Origin: Nodosilinea sp. E11
GTDB lineage: Bacteria > Cyanobacteriota > Cyanobacteriia > Phormidesmidales > Phormidesmidaceae
NCBI RefSeq assembly: GCF_032813545.1
Contig: NZ_CP136520.1
Location: forward strand, 2,536,001 to 2,600,000
Direction of reading: 5' to 3'
Length of the DNA stretch: 64,000 bases
Part shown: one piece after another, positions 1 to 8,940 of the stretch
Layout of the letters: each line of letters starts with the position of its first letter
Numbering within the stretch: position 1 is the stretch's first letter
Made by a program: the position numbers and the translations under genes
The notes under the pieces: generated by a model
The model's database searches: none
What the model saw: the letters and a program-made list of their open reading frames with translations, nothing else
What the model was told of the DNA's origin: nothing

Positions 1-26
1 AAGGCAGGCTGGAGATTTAGCTACGC

Positions 27-60
27 CAAGACCCCCGAGGTTTTGCAAACCTCGGGGGTC
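27..60. terminator. Strong stem-loop after ctaE
   Basis: A nearly perfect inverted repeat with 14-bp arms (GACCCCCGAGGTTT and its complement) around a 3-nt loop lies 23 bp beyond the ctaE stop codon on the minus strand. No long T-tract follows on either side, so it may stabilise the transcript 3' end rather than be a textbook intrinsic terminator. Confidence 0.55.
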
Positions 61-82
61 TCAGGGTCAGGGGTCTCAGGAT

Positions 83-697
83 CTACTTGATCAGCGTCAG
101 CAAGTAGATCAGGCTAAACAGCACAATCCACACCACGTCAACGAAGTGCCAGTAGATCTCGGCCATCTCGGGGCCAGTATGAGCCAGGCTGCTGTAGTGG
201 TCGGCGCGGCGCGATCGCCACAGCACCCCCATAATCAGCAGCAGCCCAATAAATACGTGCAGCCCGTGGAAGCCTGTAGTCAGGTAAAAGCAGTTGCTAA
301 ATAGGTTGGTCTTCAGGCCATAGCCCAGGTTCATATACTCATACACCTGGCCCGCCAAAAACACCGCGCCCATGGCAACAGTAATGCCAAACCACTTCCG
401 CATGCCGGCCAAGTCGTTGTTTTTAATCGCCTTGGTGCCCAGATTAATCACCCAGCTGCTCGACACCAGAATCAGGGTATTCACCGCTGGTAACAGCAGC
501 TCTACCTCGGTTTCTTTAGGGGGCCACTCGGCAGCACTGCCGCGAAACACCAAGAACACCGCAAAAAAGCCCGCAAACATCAAAAATTCGGAGCACAAAA
601 AGGTGATCAGGCCCAGCACCCGCAAATCTTGGTGCTCTTCGTGGGCCGCCACCTCATGGCCAGTAACGACAGGTGTGGAATCTACAGTGCCTTGCAT
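83..697 (-). CDS. ctaE: Cytochrome c oxidase subunit III
   Basis: Membrane subunit of the aa3-type terminal oxidase that reduces oxygen at the end of cyanobacterial respiratory electron transport. The protein (about 204 residues) has several hydrophobic helices and typical subunit III stretches such as FLMFAGFFAVFLVFR near the N-terminus and GFHGLHVFIGLL and WHFVDVVWIVLFSLIYL near the C-terminus. The ATG at 697 (MQGTVDS) is preferred; the frame is open further upstream to 745, but that part runs into a repeat element and reads as proline-rich noise. It is the last gene of the ctaC-ctaD-ctaE operon. A 146-bp repeat-bounded insert separates it from ctaD. Confidence 0.93.
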   Translation of the reverse strand: MQGTVDSTPVVTGHEVAAHEEHQDLRVLGLITFLCSEFLMFAGFFAVFLVFRGSAAEWPPKETEVELLLPAVNTLILVSSSWVINLGTKAIKNNDLAGMRKWFGITVAMGAVFLAGQVYEYMNLGYGLKTNLFSNCFYLTTGFHGLHVFIGLLLIMGVLWRSRRADHYSSLAHTGPEMAEIYWHFVDVVWIVLFSLIYLLTLIK

Positions 698-732
698 AGG
701 ATATGTGGGGGTAAGGGGTGGATGAGGAAAAA

Positions 733-878
733 GTAGGGTGGGCACTGCCCACCAGAGACTCTGCGGTTTTTATTTCAATTTCTTTGCACAACCCAGAGAA
801 GCGAGATGAAGGCAAAGTCAGCTGGAAGGTAGAGATATTCACTTACGAGTGTGGGGTGGTGGGCAATGCCCACCCTAC
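733..878. repeat. Miniature element with GTAGGGTGGGC inverted ends
   Basis: The ctaD-ctaE spacer is almost entirely a 146-bp unit that starts GTAGGGTGGGCA and ends with the inverted version TGCCCACCCTAC. Each end is itself a small palindrome (GGTGGGCA/TGCCCACC). A unit of nearly identical size (147 bp) with the same ends lies at 63438-63584, although the interiors do not look alike. No coding frame is convincing inside it. Confidence 0.6.
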
Positions 879-886
879 CGTTACGA

Positions 887-2563
887 CTACACCTTGGTGG
901 CCTCGATCGGTTCACCGGCAGGGCCAACCTCACTGGCTCTATCCATACCGTAATCGTAGGGGCCGTGGGTGAGCACCGGCAGCACTTCCCAGTTTTCGAT
1001 AATCGGTGGCGACGCCGTAGTCCATTCCATCGTCAGCGCATTCCAGGGGTTGGGGCCAGCCTTAGCACCCGCCATCCAGCTCCAGATCACGTTGATGTAG
1101 AAGGGGATCACCGAGACCGCCAAAACGTAGGCTCCCACGGTCACCAGCTGATTCAGACTGGTAAACTGCGGGTCATACATGGCCACCCGCCGGGGCATCC
1201 CCGACATCCCCAGCTGGTGCATGGGGGTAAAGGTGAGAATGGTGCCAATAAAGGTGAGCACAAAGTGCACCTTACCCAGGGGCTCATTTAGCATACGCCC
1301 AGTCATTTTGGGAAACCAGTGGTACACCCCAGCGTAGATGCCAAACACCGAACCGCCAAACAGCACGTAGTGGAAGTGGCCCACCACGTAGTAGGTATCG
1401 TGCACGTGGATATCGAAGGGGGCAGCACCTAGGGTGACGCCGCTGAGGCCACCAAACACAAACATCGATAGCAGCCCCACCGCAAACAGCATGGCGGTGG
1501 TATAGCGAATTTTGCCGCCCCACAGCGTCGCCACCCAGCTAAAGATCTTTACCCCCGTCGGCACCGCCACAATCAGCGTCGAGATGGTGAAGAAAATTCG
1601 CATCCAGGGGGCGGTGCCACTGGTGAACATGTGGTGCACCCACACAAACAGACCCACCAGGCAGATGGTCAGAGAGGAGTAGGCGATCGCCTTATAGCCA
1701 AAAATCGGCTTGCGGGCGTGCACCGGAATCACCTCCGACATAATGCCAAAAATCGGCAAAATCATCAGGTAAACTGCCGGGTGCGAGTAAAACCAGAACA
1801 GGTGCTGGTAGACCACCACATTGCCGCCCGCATCGGGCTTAAAGAAGGAGGTGCCCAGGTTGATGTCAAACATGAGCAAGATCAGCGCCGCCGCCAGCAC
1901 CGGGGTGGCAAACAACGCCAAAATTGACGTTGCCACCATGGCCCAGCAAAATAGCGGCATCTCGTCCCACTTCATGCTGGGCACCCGCATCTTCCAGATC
2001 GTGACCAAAAAGTTCACCGATCCCAGAATCGAGGAGGTACCCACCATCACCAGGGCTAGACACCAGAGGGTCTGGGGCAGGTTGGCGGTAATCTCGCTCA
2101 GAGGCGGGTAGGAGGTCCACCCCGACTGGGCACCGCCGCCCCAGAAAAAGCTAGCCGCCAGCAGCAAACCCGCCGGAGGGTTGAGCCAAAAGGCCAAGGC
2201 GTTGAGTTTGGGAAACGCCATATCTCGCGCCCCAATCATCAGCGGAATCAGGTAGTTACCAAACCCCCCGATCGCCGCTGGCACGATCCACAGAAAGATC
2301 ATGATCGTGCCGTGGTTGGTCAAAAAGGCGTTGTACAGCTCGGGGCTGAGAAAGTCGGAGTCGGGGGTAGCCAGCTCGGTGCGCATCAGCACCGCCATAA
2401 ACCCGCCCACCAGGTAGAACAAAAACGACGTCACCAGGTACTGAATGCCAATTACCTTGTGATCGACATTGAAGGTGAAATAGTCGTACCACTTCCACTT
2501 GTCTGGATGCTTGTGGCCACCCTGAACCTCCGTGGGGGGCATAGACAGATCTGCTTGGGCCAT
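887..2563 (-). CDS. ctaD: Cytochrome c oxidase subunit I
   Basis: Catalytic subunit carrying heme a and the heme a3/CuB oxygen-reducing centre. At 558 residues it has the family's length and about twelve hydrophobic helices. Visible signatures are HLFWFYSHPAVYLMILP (CuB histidine and the cross-linked tyrosine region) and HDTYYVVGHFHYVLFGG (CuB and heme histidines). It lies between ctaC (103 bp upstream) and ctaE in one transcription unit. No strong Shine-Dalgarno sequence precedes the ATG at 2563. An aa3-type enzyme is inferred from the association with a CuA-containing subunit II. Confidence 0.97.
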   Translation of the reverse strand: MAQADLSMPPTEVQGGHKHPDKWKWYDYFTFNVDHKVIGIQYLVTSFLFYLVGGFMAVLMRTELATPDSDFLSPELYNAFLTNHGTIMIFLWIVPAAIGGFGNYLIPLMIGARDMAFPKLNALAFWLNPPAGLLLAASFFWGGGAQSGWTSYPPLSEITANLPQTLWCLALVMVGTSSILGSVNFLVTIWKMRVPSMKWDEMPLFCWAMVATSILALFATPVLAAALILLMFDINLGTSFFKPDAGGNVVVYQHLFWFYSHPAVYLMILPIFGIMSEVIPVHARKPIFGYKAIAYSSLTICLVGLFVWVHHMFTSGTAPWMRIFFTISTLIVAVPTGVKIFSWVATLWGGKIRYTTAMLFAVGLLSMFVFGGLSGVTLGAAPFDIHVHDTYYVVGHFHYVLFGGSVFGIYAGVYHWFPKMTGRMLNEPLGKVHFVLTFIGTILTFTPMHQLGMSGMPRRVAMYDPQFTSLNQLVTVGAYVLAVSVIPFYINVIWSWMAGAKAGPNPWNALTMEWTTASPPIIENWEVLPVLTHGPYDYGMDRASEVGPAGEPIEATKV

Positions 2564-2666
2564 AAATCAGGTATTAATAAACGGCGATAAATCAAAGTGC
2601 GGCGAGTTGGGGGCATCTGGCGGTTAGCGAGAATCAGAGACCAACCGCCAGGCCACCAGGACAGCG

Positions 2667-3659
2667 TTAGGGGGTGCCGTGGGTCATCTGCGCGATCTGC
2701 ACCGGCGATCGCGCTAGATCCGGGGCGATCGCAGCCAGGTACGCCGCATCGGTGTCGGCCACGGTTTCAGCCACGGTGGCGGTCGGCGTCGCTGCCGCCA
2801 CTCGGCTAGCCACCCAGTCGGCATAGTCTTCTACAGAGTGCACAATCACCTGGGTGCGCATGCCGCCGTGGTACGCGCCACACAGCTCAGCACAGACCAC
2901 CGGGTAGGTGCCCTCACGGGTAGCAACAAAGCGCAGCTCAGCCGGCTCACCGGGCAGGGCGTCCTGCTTGAGGCGAAACTGCGGTACCCAGAAGGAGTGA
3001 ATTACATCCTGGGCCTCAATCTTGAGCTGCACATCTTTGCCAACCGGAATGTGCAGTTCTCCATCGGTAATGTTCGTGCCGGGATACCGAAAAATCCAGG
3101 CGTACTGCATGCCGGTGACATTCACCGTCACGTCGGGCTGGTTGGGCTGCAAGAGAGGGCTGGCTCCAAAGCCGTAGACCTGGGTTTTAGTGTAGACATC
3201 TTCTCCATCGCCCGCCTGGGCCAGCAGCGGAGCCACATCGATCACCGATTGCTGGGGGGCCATCGCTACCATAGCCCCGTGGCCGTGGTGCCCACCCGGC
3301 GAAAAGCCGCCCATCTCTTGAAACACCACCACGCTATAAAGCCCCAGGCCCACCACAATGATGCTGGGAATAGCGGTCCAAAACGCCTCTAGGGGCAAGT
3401 TGCCCTCAATCGGGGGACCATCGGTGTCGTCACCCTTGCGCTGGCGAAAGCGAATCAGCGAATAGACGATCGCCCCCTGCACCACGATGAACAGAGCGGT
3501 GCCAATGGTGACCATGACACTAAACAGATCGTCGACCAGGGGAGCCTGCTCCGACGCCTGCACAGGCAGCAGGTTATGATTTTGCCCCACCCACAGGCTT
3601 ATCAGGGTGACGGCGATACCGAGAACCAGCGTCCAAAAGGGGGCGGGAATTTGTTTCAT
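2667..3659 (-). CDS. ctaC: Cytochrome c oxidase subunit II (CuA)
   Basis: Electron-entry subunit of the aa3 oxidase, taking electrons from cytochrome c or plastocyanin through the binuclear CuA site. Two N-terminal membrane helices (about residues 8-28 and 45-70) precede the extracytoplasmic cupredoxin domain. The CuA ligands are in place: C256, E258, C260, H264 and M267. The protein is 330 residues, with a roughly 45-residue Ala/Thr-rich C-terminal tail after the CuA site. The ATG at 3659 has a good AGGAG 8 bases upstream; that site sits in a small dyad (CTCC-TTA-GGAG). It is the first gene of the cta operon. Confidence 0.96.
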   Translation of the reverse strand: MKQIPAPFWTLVLGIAVTLISLWVGQNHNLLPVQASEQAPLVDDLFSVMVTIGTALFIVVQGAIVYSLIRFRQRKGDDTDGPPIEGNLPLEAFWTAIPSIIVVGLGLYSVVVFQEMGGFSPGGHHGHGAMVAMAPQQSVIDVAPLLAQAGDGEDVYTKTQVYGFGASPLLQPNQPDVTVNVTGMQYAWIFRYPGTNITDGELHIPVGKDVQLKIEAQDVIHSFWVPQFRLKQDALPGEPAELRFVATREGTYPVVCAELCGAYHGGMRTQVIVHSVEDYADWVASRVAAATPTATVAETVADTDAAYLAAIAPDLARSPVQIAQMTHGTP

Positions 3660-4160
3660 GGCTACTCTCCTAAGGAGATGGTGCGAAGGATGCAGAACTC
3701 AACCGAATGAGACCATGCACCTGGAACTTGCGAATTAACTGCCAGGGCTAAAAAATCATCAGCCATGCCTCTTCGCATGCTAAAGGGCAGAACTCGTCTG
3801 GCTTGAGAAACTTTTGTTTTGCTTCAACTCTGTTAACCACCCAGGCTCCTTTTACAAAGTTTTGTAACCGATGACTCTGCTGGGCAGCCATTTTCGGAAG
3901 GACAAAACCACTCTGGGGTGCTTGTGGTCAGCGGTGAATCTTACCAAAATTACAGAAGCTTGCCGGTTAGTCTGCCATTCTAACGTTGACGTTTCTGAGG
4001 TGTGGGTGGGCAGTACGGTTTGCCCTCACCGCTCAGTGGCAGACCGGCAGGTTATGTTTTCTTACACATCAGGATGAGGGGGGAGGGGTGGGCATTCTAA
4101 GCACAATGCTCAGGCGGTAGAGCGATCGCTGCCGAGGAGTTGTACTTAGGGAGATGCACC
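3660..4160. other. Gap upstream of ctaC; no gene supported
   Basis: About 500 bases between the divergent ctaC and the small gene at 4161; it must hold promoters for both. An open frame at 3871-4077 has no recognisable protein features. A loose inverted repeat (AGTCTGCCA ... TGGCAGACC) brackets roughly 3969-4053. No promoter can be assigned with confidence. Confidence 0.4.
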
Positions 4161-4436
4161 ATGGAATTTCCAATGGCTTCCAGCCAGCCCGACGTTCGGA
4201 AAGAAGCCCTCGTGGCGCTGACGGCTCAGTTCGTCAAACAGGGCCATCCACCCACCTACGCTCAGCACATGGCTACCGCCTCCATTTTCCAGGCGGATCT
4301 AGAGCTGCGCAATGCCCAGTTCAGTCGTTTAGTGGCCTGGCTCAAAGAGGCTCACGCCGATATCTACCCCGATGCCCTCGAAATCGCCGAGTCGGTGCGA
4401 CAGGAGTTTGAGAAGCGCGTCACCGGTCAGTTTTAA
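4161..4436 (+). CDS. Small conserved-type hypothetical protein
   Basis: A 91-residue acidic soluble protein of unknown function. The ATG at 4161 (MEFPMASSQ) is preferred over a TTG at 4140 because AGGGAG lies 7 bases ahead of it. The sequence is helical in character (FVKQGHPPTYAQHMATASIF, then a charged amphipathic C-terminus) and codon use matches the neighbours, so it is probably a real gene. No catalytic motif is visible. The GGDEF gene follows 47 bp downstream on the same strand, so co-transcription is possible. Confidence 0.65.
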   Translation: MEFPMASSQPDVRKEALVALTAQFVKQGHPPTYAQHMATASIFQADLELRNAQFSRLVAWLKEAHADIYPDALEIAESVRQEFEKRVTGQF

Positions 4437-4483
4437 GCCTGTGCAATGATCCCTACGAGGTATCGGTTTCAAATCGGGGTTGC

Positions 4484-5137
4484 GTGACCCAGATTTGGGA
4501 TTACAGGTATTGCCATCAATTAGGGCCAACCGCAGAGTGGGCCGAAGCCATTACCGACATCACAATTTCCCAAACTGCCCTCCAAGCATTGGCCATGCGC
4601 GACCCTCTTACCACCCTCTACAACCGCCGCCATTTTATTGAGTTAGCCAACCAGGAAATTACCCGCTCAGCCTGCTTCAGCTATCCAGTTACGCTGCTGC
4701 TGATCGATATTGACCACTTCAAAGCCGTCAACACCACCTACGGCCACCTAGCGGGTGACACTGTGCTGCGTGACATTGCCCTCCAAATCAAGCAAAATCT
4801 CCGCCAGAGCGACATTTTAGCTCGCTATGGCGGGACAACATTTATTGTGCTGATGCCCCAAACCAACCAGTCTCAAGCCTGGATCGGGGCCGAGCGCCTA
4901 CGTCAGGTGATTGCCAATCCTTTCTGTAATGGCAGCACTCAGCTCTTAGTCACCGCCAGCATCGGGCTCTCCTGTTGGCCAGCTAGCCCAGCTTCTACTA
5001 CCCTGCGATCGCGGCCTCACCTTCAAGAGCTCATCAGCAGAGCTGACCAAGCACTCTACCGATCTAAGCAATCAGGACGCAACCAAACCCAAGCCGAAGC
5101 ATGGTTTCCCCTAGTCCACGGAACAATCAGCGAATAG
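4484..5137 (+). CDS. Degenerate GGDEF-domain protein
   Basis: A 217-residue GGDEF-fold protein. The domain begins at DPLTTLYNRRHF (about residue 40) and has the DIDHFKAVNTTYGHLAGD metal/nucleotide segment. The active-site loop reads GGTTF (residues 116-120) where cyclases have GG[DE]EF, while the product-binding I-site RxxD (R107-D110) is kept at the canonical five-residue spacing. This suggests a c-di-GMP binding effector rather than an active cyclase (inference). The N-terminal ITDITISQTALQALAM looks like the tail of a PAS-type sensor joined to GGDEF, so the gene may have lost its sensor. The start is a GTG with only a weak upstream GGGG. Confidence 0.82.
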   Translation: MTQIWDYRYCHQLGPTAEWAEAITDITISQTALQALAMRDPLTTLYNRRHFIELANQEITRSACFSYPVTLLLIDIDHFKAVNTTYGHLAGDTVLRDIALQIKQNLRQSDILARYGGTTFIVLMPQTNQSQAWIGAERLRQVIANPFCNGSTQLLVTASIGLSCWPASPASTTLRSRPHLQELISRADQALYRSKQSGRNQTQAEAWFPLVHGTISE

Positions 5138-5274
5138 ATATTTGAAAAAAGAGGGGCTTAAGGTATCCAGGCATAAGGGATTTAGCCCAGTGCTAACCCT
5201 CAAACCATTGTCCTTAAACCCCAGCACAGGCCTGTCTTTGCGAGGACAGGTGGTCTGTTAGAGCAGGCCACCCG

Positions 5275-6258
5275 CTAGCTGGCAATATAACCGTGCATGG
5301 TAGATTTGCGGCGACGCAGATGCTTGAGCGCTTGCTGCTCTAGCTGGCGCACCCGTTCTCGGCTGATATTCATGCGGTTGCCCACTTTGGCCAATGACAG
5401 CTCATTGCCATCGTCTAGGCCGTAGCGCAGGGTGATCACCTCTTTCTGCTGAGGAGTCAGTTCCGACAACAGATTGCGAATATCCTGCTTCAGCGACTCT
5501 TGTGCCGTAAAGGTCTCCGGGGAGATGCCATCGTCTTCGAGTAGCTCTTGCAGTTCTGTATCTTGATTGTCGCCAATGCGCACATCGAGCGAAATCGGCT
5601 GCCGGGCTAGCACTAAGAACTCACGAATTTGCTTTGGCTCTAGCTCCAGGGCTTCCCCAATTTCGGTAGCATTGGGGCTGCGACCGAGCTGCTGCGATAG
5701 TTCCCGCTGCACTCGCTTAATTTTGTTGAGCTTTTCAGTAATGTGAATGGGCAAACGGATCGTGCGGGCCTGCTGAGCAATGGCCCGAGTAATGGCCTGA
5801 CGAATCCACCAGTAGGCGTAGGTCGAGAATTTGTAGCCCTTGGTCGGGTCAAACTTCTCTACACCGCGCTCTAACCCCAGGGTACCTTCCTGAATTAGGT
5901 CGAGAAACTCGAGGTTGCGCTTCTGGTATTTTTTGGCGATCGCCACCACCAGCCGCAGATTCGCCTCGATCATTTTGCGCTTGGCCCGCTCCCCTTGGCG
6001 CACCGTATGGTTGAGCTTATCTTCGGGCAAACTCGCCGCTTCGGCCCATTCGGCATTGCTGGGATCATGCCCCAACGTCGCAGTGAGGGCATCTTTTGTC
6101 TCTAGCAGAGCCATGTAGGCCTGCACCTGCTTGCCAAAAATAATTTCTTCTTCGTGGGTTAGCAGAGGCACCCGCCCGATCTCATGGAGGTAGGTTCTCA
6201 CAGCGTCGGCACTGTAGAGGGGCTTACTTTTTAATGTGCGAGTTTTTGTTTTAGTCAT
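5275..6258 (-). CDS. Group 2 RNA polymerase sigma factor (SigB/SigD-like)
   Basis: A 327-residue sigma-70 family factor with region 1.2 ([21 protein letters not shown]), complete region 2 ([26 protein letters not shown] and [15 protein letters not shown]), region 3, and region 4 with the helix-turn-helix ending [18 protein letters not shown]. It lacks the long N-terminal region of the principal SigA, which places it among the group 2 factors used by cyanobacteria for stress, light and nutrient responses. Which paralogue it is cannot be decided here. It stands alone with over 1 kb of upstream noncoding DNA, consistent with complex regulation. Confidence 0.93.
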   Translation of the reverse strand: MTKTKTRTLKSKPLYSADAVRTYLHEIGRVPLLTHEEEIIFGKQVQAYMALLETKDALTATLGHDPSNAEWAEAASLPEDKLNHTVRQGERAKRKMIEANLRLVVAIAKKYQKRNLEFLDLIQEGTLGLERGVEKFDPTKGYKFSTYAYWWIRQAITRAIAQQARTIRLPIHITEKLNKIKRVQRELSQQLGRSPNATEIGEALELEPKQIREFLVLARQPISLDVRIGDNQDTELQELLEDDGISPETFTAQESLKQDIRNLLSELTPQQKEVITLRYGLDDGNELSLAKVGNRMNISRERVRQLEQQALKHLRRRKSTMHGYIAS

Positions 6259-7340
6259 GAATCAACCTTTCCTCCACTGACAATGCTGCAAACGCTGAAA
6301 GATAAAACTTAAGAAATCAAAGAGCTCAAACCGAAGACTTGCTATACGAAAACCCAGAAAGCAGGGACGACCTTAGACCGTAAATACTCACATTGGTCGG
6401 CTATAGCCGACTGCCCAACTCAACTTGAGGTAGATGACAATGCCTGACAGTGGGGCGCACTGCATCAGATCTCGATCTCGACAATGTCTCTACAACTCAG
6501 AGAGATTGCATCCTACAATCTTCTCAGCAGAACCCTAAAAATCAGGATTAAGTTCACTACTCGCAATGCTGAGCTACCGATGGAGAAGCGAGTCTAGAGC
6601 CCATAGAATCGAGATCTGGCTAGAGAAGCCGCCACTTCGCCAAGAGTCTCAAGCTTCAACCCCGACTCAGAATTCCCACATCTAGAGTTCTGGGGATAAA
6701 ACTCGTAGCCATTATGAGTTGACTCCTCCAGAATATAACAACTTTCTAGTTGCGTAAAGTACTACAGGCGTAGTTGCTAATTTGACAGATAGGGGCACAG
6801 TTTTGTTTCCACTAGATTAGAGTAGCTAACCCATGGGGGGCGGTCTGCATCAGATGTGTCAGTTCTAGATTGACTAACTAGGTGTTAGCACCTGAAATAA
6901 CACTTTCATTTTGCGGTATTGCTCCGTCTTCCCCAATGGGGTTTGCCCCCTGGGAAAACCGAACCTGCGGGGCCATCGATCGCCGCTGAAAGAGCAGCAG
7001 GCTAAACCTTCGCATTCATTACGTTAGCTAGGGTATGTCGCATCCATGTGTCGGCTGTATGGCAACTCTATGGCAACCCGCAGAGACATGCTCAGGACAA
7101 CTTAACGGGAGTGATTTGCATGGGCTTTTGCCCCTCTGACTCTAAGCGACCACCCTGAAAATTGCCTGAGAACGCTGGGTCAGGTATGCCTAGAGGCCAA
7201 GGTCAGCCCTACCTGGTGTACTACATCTTAGGTTCTCGGCAGGCAACGGCCCATAGCACTTTTTAGTCACCTGCTGGCGATCGCCCCAAAACCCGGTAGA
7301 CTCAGTGAGATTATTTTTTTACCTATAGGCACAAGCACCC
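6259..7340. other. 1.1 kb gap between sigma factor and murI
   Basis: No convincing protein frame was seen. The region holds small dyads (AGGTGTTAGCACCT at about 6880; CCCCAATGGGG at about 6935) and many short direct repetitions. It should contain the divergent promoters of the sigma gene and murI. The length is unusual for this gene-dense window and a noncoding RNA is possible, but no known family was recognised. Confidence 0.4.
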
Positions 7341-8186
7341 ATGAACAACGGGCTCAACCACCGGCTGCTGGCGACACGACCGGCCCCTATCGGTATTTTC
7401 GACAGCGGGGTCGGTGGGCTGACGGTTTTGCGAGAAATCTATCGCCAGCTACCCAATGAGTCGGTGCTCTACTTTGGCGATACAGCACGACTGCCCTACG
7501 GGTCGCGATCGCCTGAAGAAATTCTCTACTTTGTGCGCCAAATCTTGACCTGGATGGCTGAACAGGGCGTCAAGATGGTGATGATGGCCTGCAACACCAG
7601 CTCAGCCTTGGCCCTCGACCAGGTGCAGGGAGAGTTTCCGTTCCCGGTGCTGGGGCTGATTCGTCCGGGAGCTCAGGCAGCGGCTCTGCGAGGCAAACGC
7701 ATTGGCGTCATCGCCACCCAGGCTACCGTAACGAGCCGAGCCTATAGCCGAGCCATTCAAGAAATTGATCCAAGCCGCCAGGTGTGGGAAGTGGCCTGTC
7801 CTAAGTTTGTGCCCATCGTTGAGCAAAACCAAATCAACACGCCCCAGGCCCGGCATACCGCCGCCACATACCTACAGTCGCTATTGGCGGCTAACATCGA
7901 TACCTTGGTCTACGGCTGCACCCACTATCCCCACCTAGCCCCAGTGCTAAATTCATTTTTGCCCAGCGCTGTGCAGTATGTAGACCCCGCCATTTCCATG
8001 GTGGCGGCTGCGACCCAAGAGCTAGATGCCATGGCCCTGCGCAGCAGTGCACCCGCCTGGTCGACGGAGTTCTATGTCAGTGGATCAGCCACAGAGTTTA
8101 AGCGGTTGGCGGTGCAATGGCTGGGGCATCAACCTAAGGTCAGTCAGATTCGACTCCCCGAGTTGGTGGCCAACCCTAGGGCCTAG
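7341..8186 (+). CDS. murI: Glutamate racemase
   Basis: Converts L-glutamate to D-glutamate for peptidoglycan synthesis in the cytoplasm. The 281-residue protein has the N-terminal GIFDSGVGGLTVLREI motif and both catalytic cysteines, C84 in MACNTSSA and C193 in VYGCTHYPH. The length is normal. It is followed by sds 750 bp downstream, a pairing I recall from other cyanobacteria. Confidence 0.97.
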   Translation: MNNGLNHRLLATRPAPIGIFDSGVGGLTVLREIYRQLPNESVLYFGDTARLPYGSRSPEEILYFVRQILTWMAEQGVKMVMMACNTSSALALDQVQGEFPFPVLGLIRPGAQAAALRGKRIGVIATQATVTSRAYSRAIQEIDPSRQVWEVACPKFVPIVEQNQINTPQARHTAATYLQSLLAANIDTLVYGCTHYPHLAPVLNSFLPSAVQYVDPAISMVAAATQELDAMALRSSAPAWSTEFYVSGSATEFKRLAVQWLGHQPKVSQIRLPELVANPRA

Positions 8187-8238
8187 GCAACCACGGTCGG
8201 GCAGTGGCAGCTTAGCCCAGGGAGTCGAGCCCAGGGGG

Positions 8239-8361
8239 TTAGCCCTCGGAACGACGCGATCCGCTGGCGCGCTTGGACAACAATAGCAGCAGACCATAGA
8301 CCAGCATCAGATAGGCGATCGCCAGCAGGGGAATAACAACCAAGGTAGGAAAATAGGTCAT
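8239..8361 (-). CDS. Candidate 40-residue membrane peptide
   Basis: A short frame convergent with murI encodes a 40-residue peptide: a start MTYFPTLVVIPLLAI, one long hydrophobic helix to about residue 29, then a basic tail (SKRASGSRRSEG). The hydrophobic-then-positive layout is what small single-pass proteins look like. It does not match a photosystem or cytochrome b6f small subunit that I recognise. No good ribosome binding site is visible and another frame overlaps it, so it is a candidate only. Confidence 0.45.
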   Translation of the reverse strand: MTYFPTLVVIPLLAIAYLMLVYGLLLLLSKRASGSRRSEG

Positions 8362-8940
8362 GACCAGGGATGGGTAGTAAAAACGCAAAAATGCCTGAAG
8401 CAAACCAGCGCATTATCTGGTTTTGCAAAAACCCAAAGGCCGCAAAAACCTACCATCTTCTCCGCAGAGAAAATACATGCGCTAAGCAATGAGGATGAAG
8501 GCGCACCCTCAGAATGTAGTAGAAATGACTCGGCACCTTCGAAACCAGTGGAAAAACCACCTAGCGCCGCAGCCCACTCAAAGTACTAAATCAACTCAGT
8601 CTCGCCAAAAATGACGTGAGGACTTCACTGATTTCTTGAGAAATTCTTAATTTCAGTCTATCACGAGATTCTTAAGCTGAGCGAGGAAAATGACGCTAGC
8701 TTCAACGTTTTTTTCACCCCCCTGAGCCCCGCTTCCCAGCTCAATGGCGATCGCGATAAAAGTCGCCAACCCTATAGCTCTCAAGGATTACAGCGCTAGC
8801 TGTGCGATCCCCTGGGACAACGACGTTCGGTCGGCATGGTCTAAAAGGCAGCCCATTTTGGCAATACTCGTTTTGAGGTTGTCTTAGAATGACGATAGAA
8901 TATGTAAAAATTCGTAACTTTATCGCTCTTGCCGGGGTCC
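8362..8940. other. Gap upstream of sds
   Basis: About 580 bases with no convincing gene. It contains an A+T-rich stretch around 8630-8680 (AGAAATTCTTAATTTC) that could hold the sds promoter. Open frames here on the minus strand have biased, arginine-rich content without family features. Confidence 0.4.

Noticed and set aside
3871..4077. 68-residue open frame upstream of ctaC
   Set aside because: No family features, no ribosome site, and cysteine/arginine-rich content typical of chance frames in promoter DNA.
6796..6850. TGGAAACA-containing stretch (minus strand) resembling part of a Yfr2-type small RNA
   Set aside because: Only one short motif copy, no terminator T-run and no convincing flanking stems.
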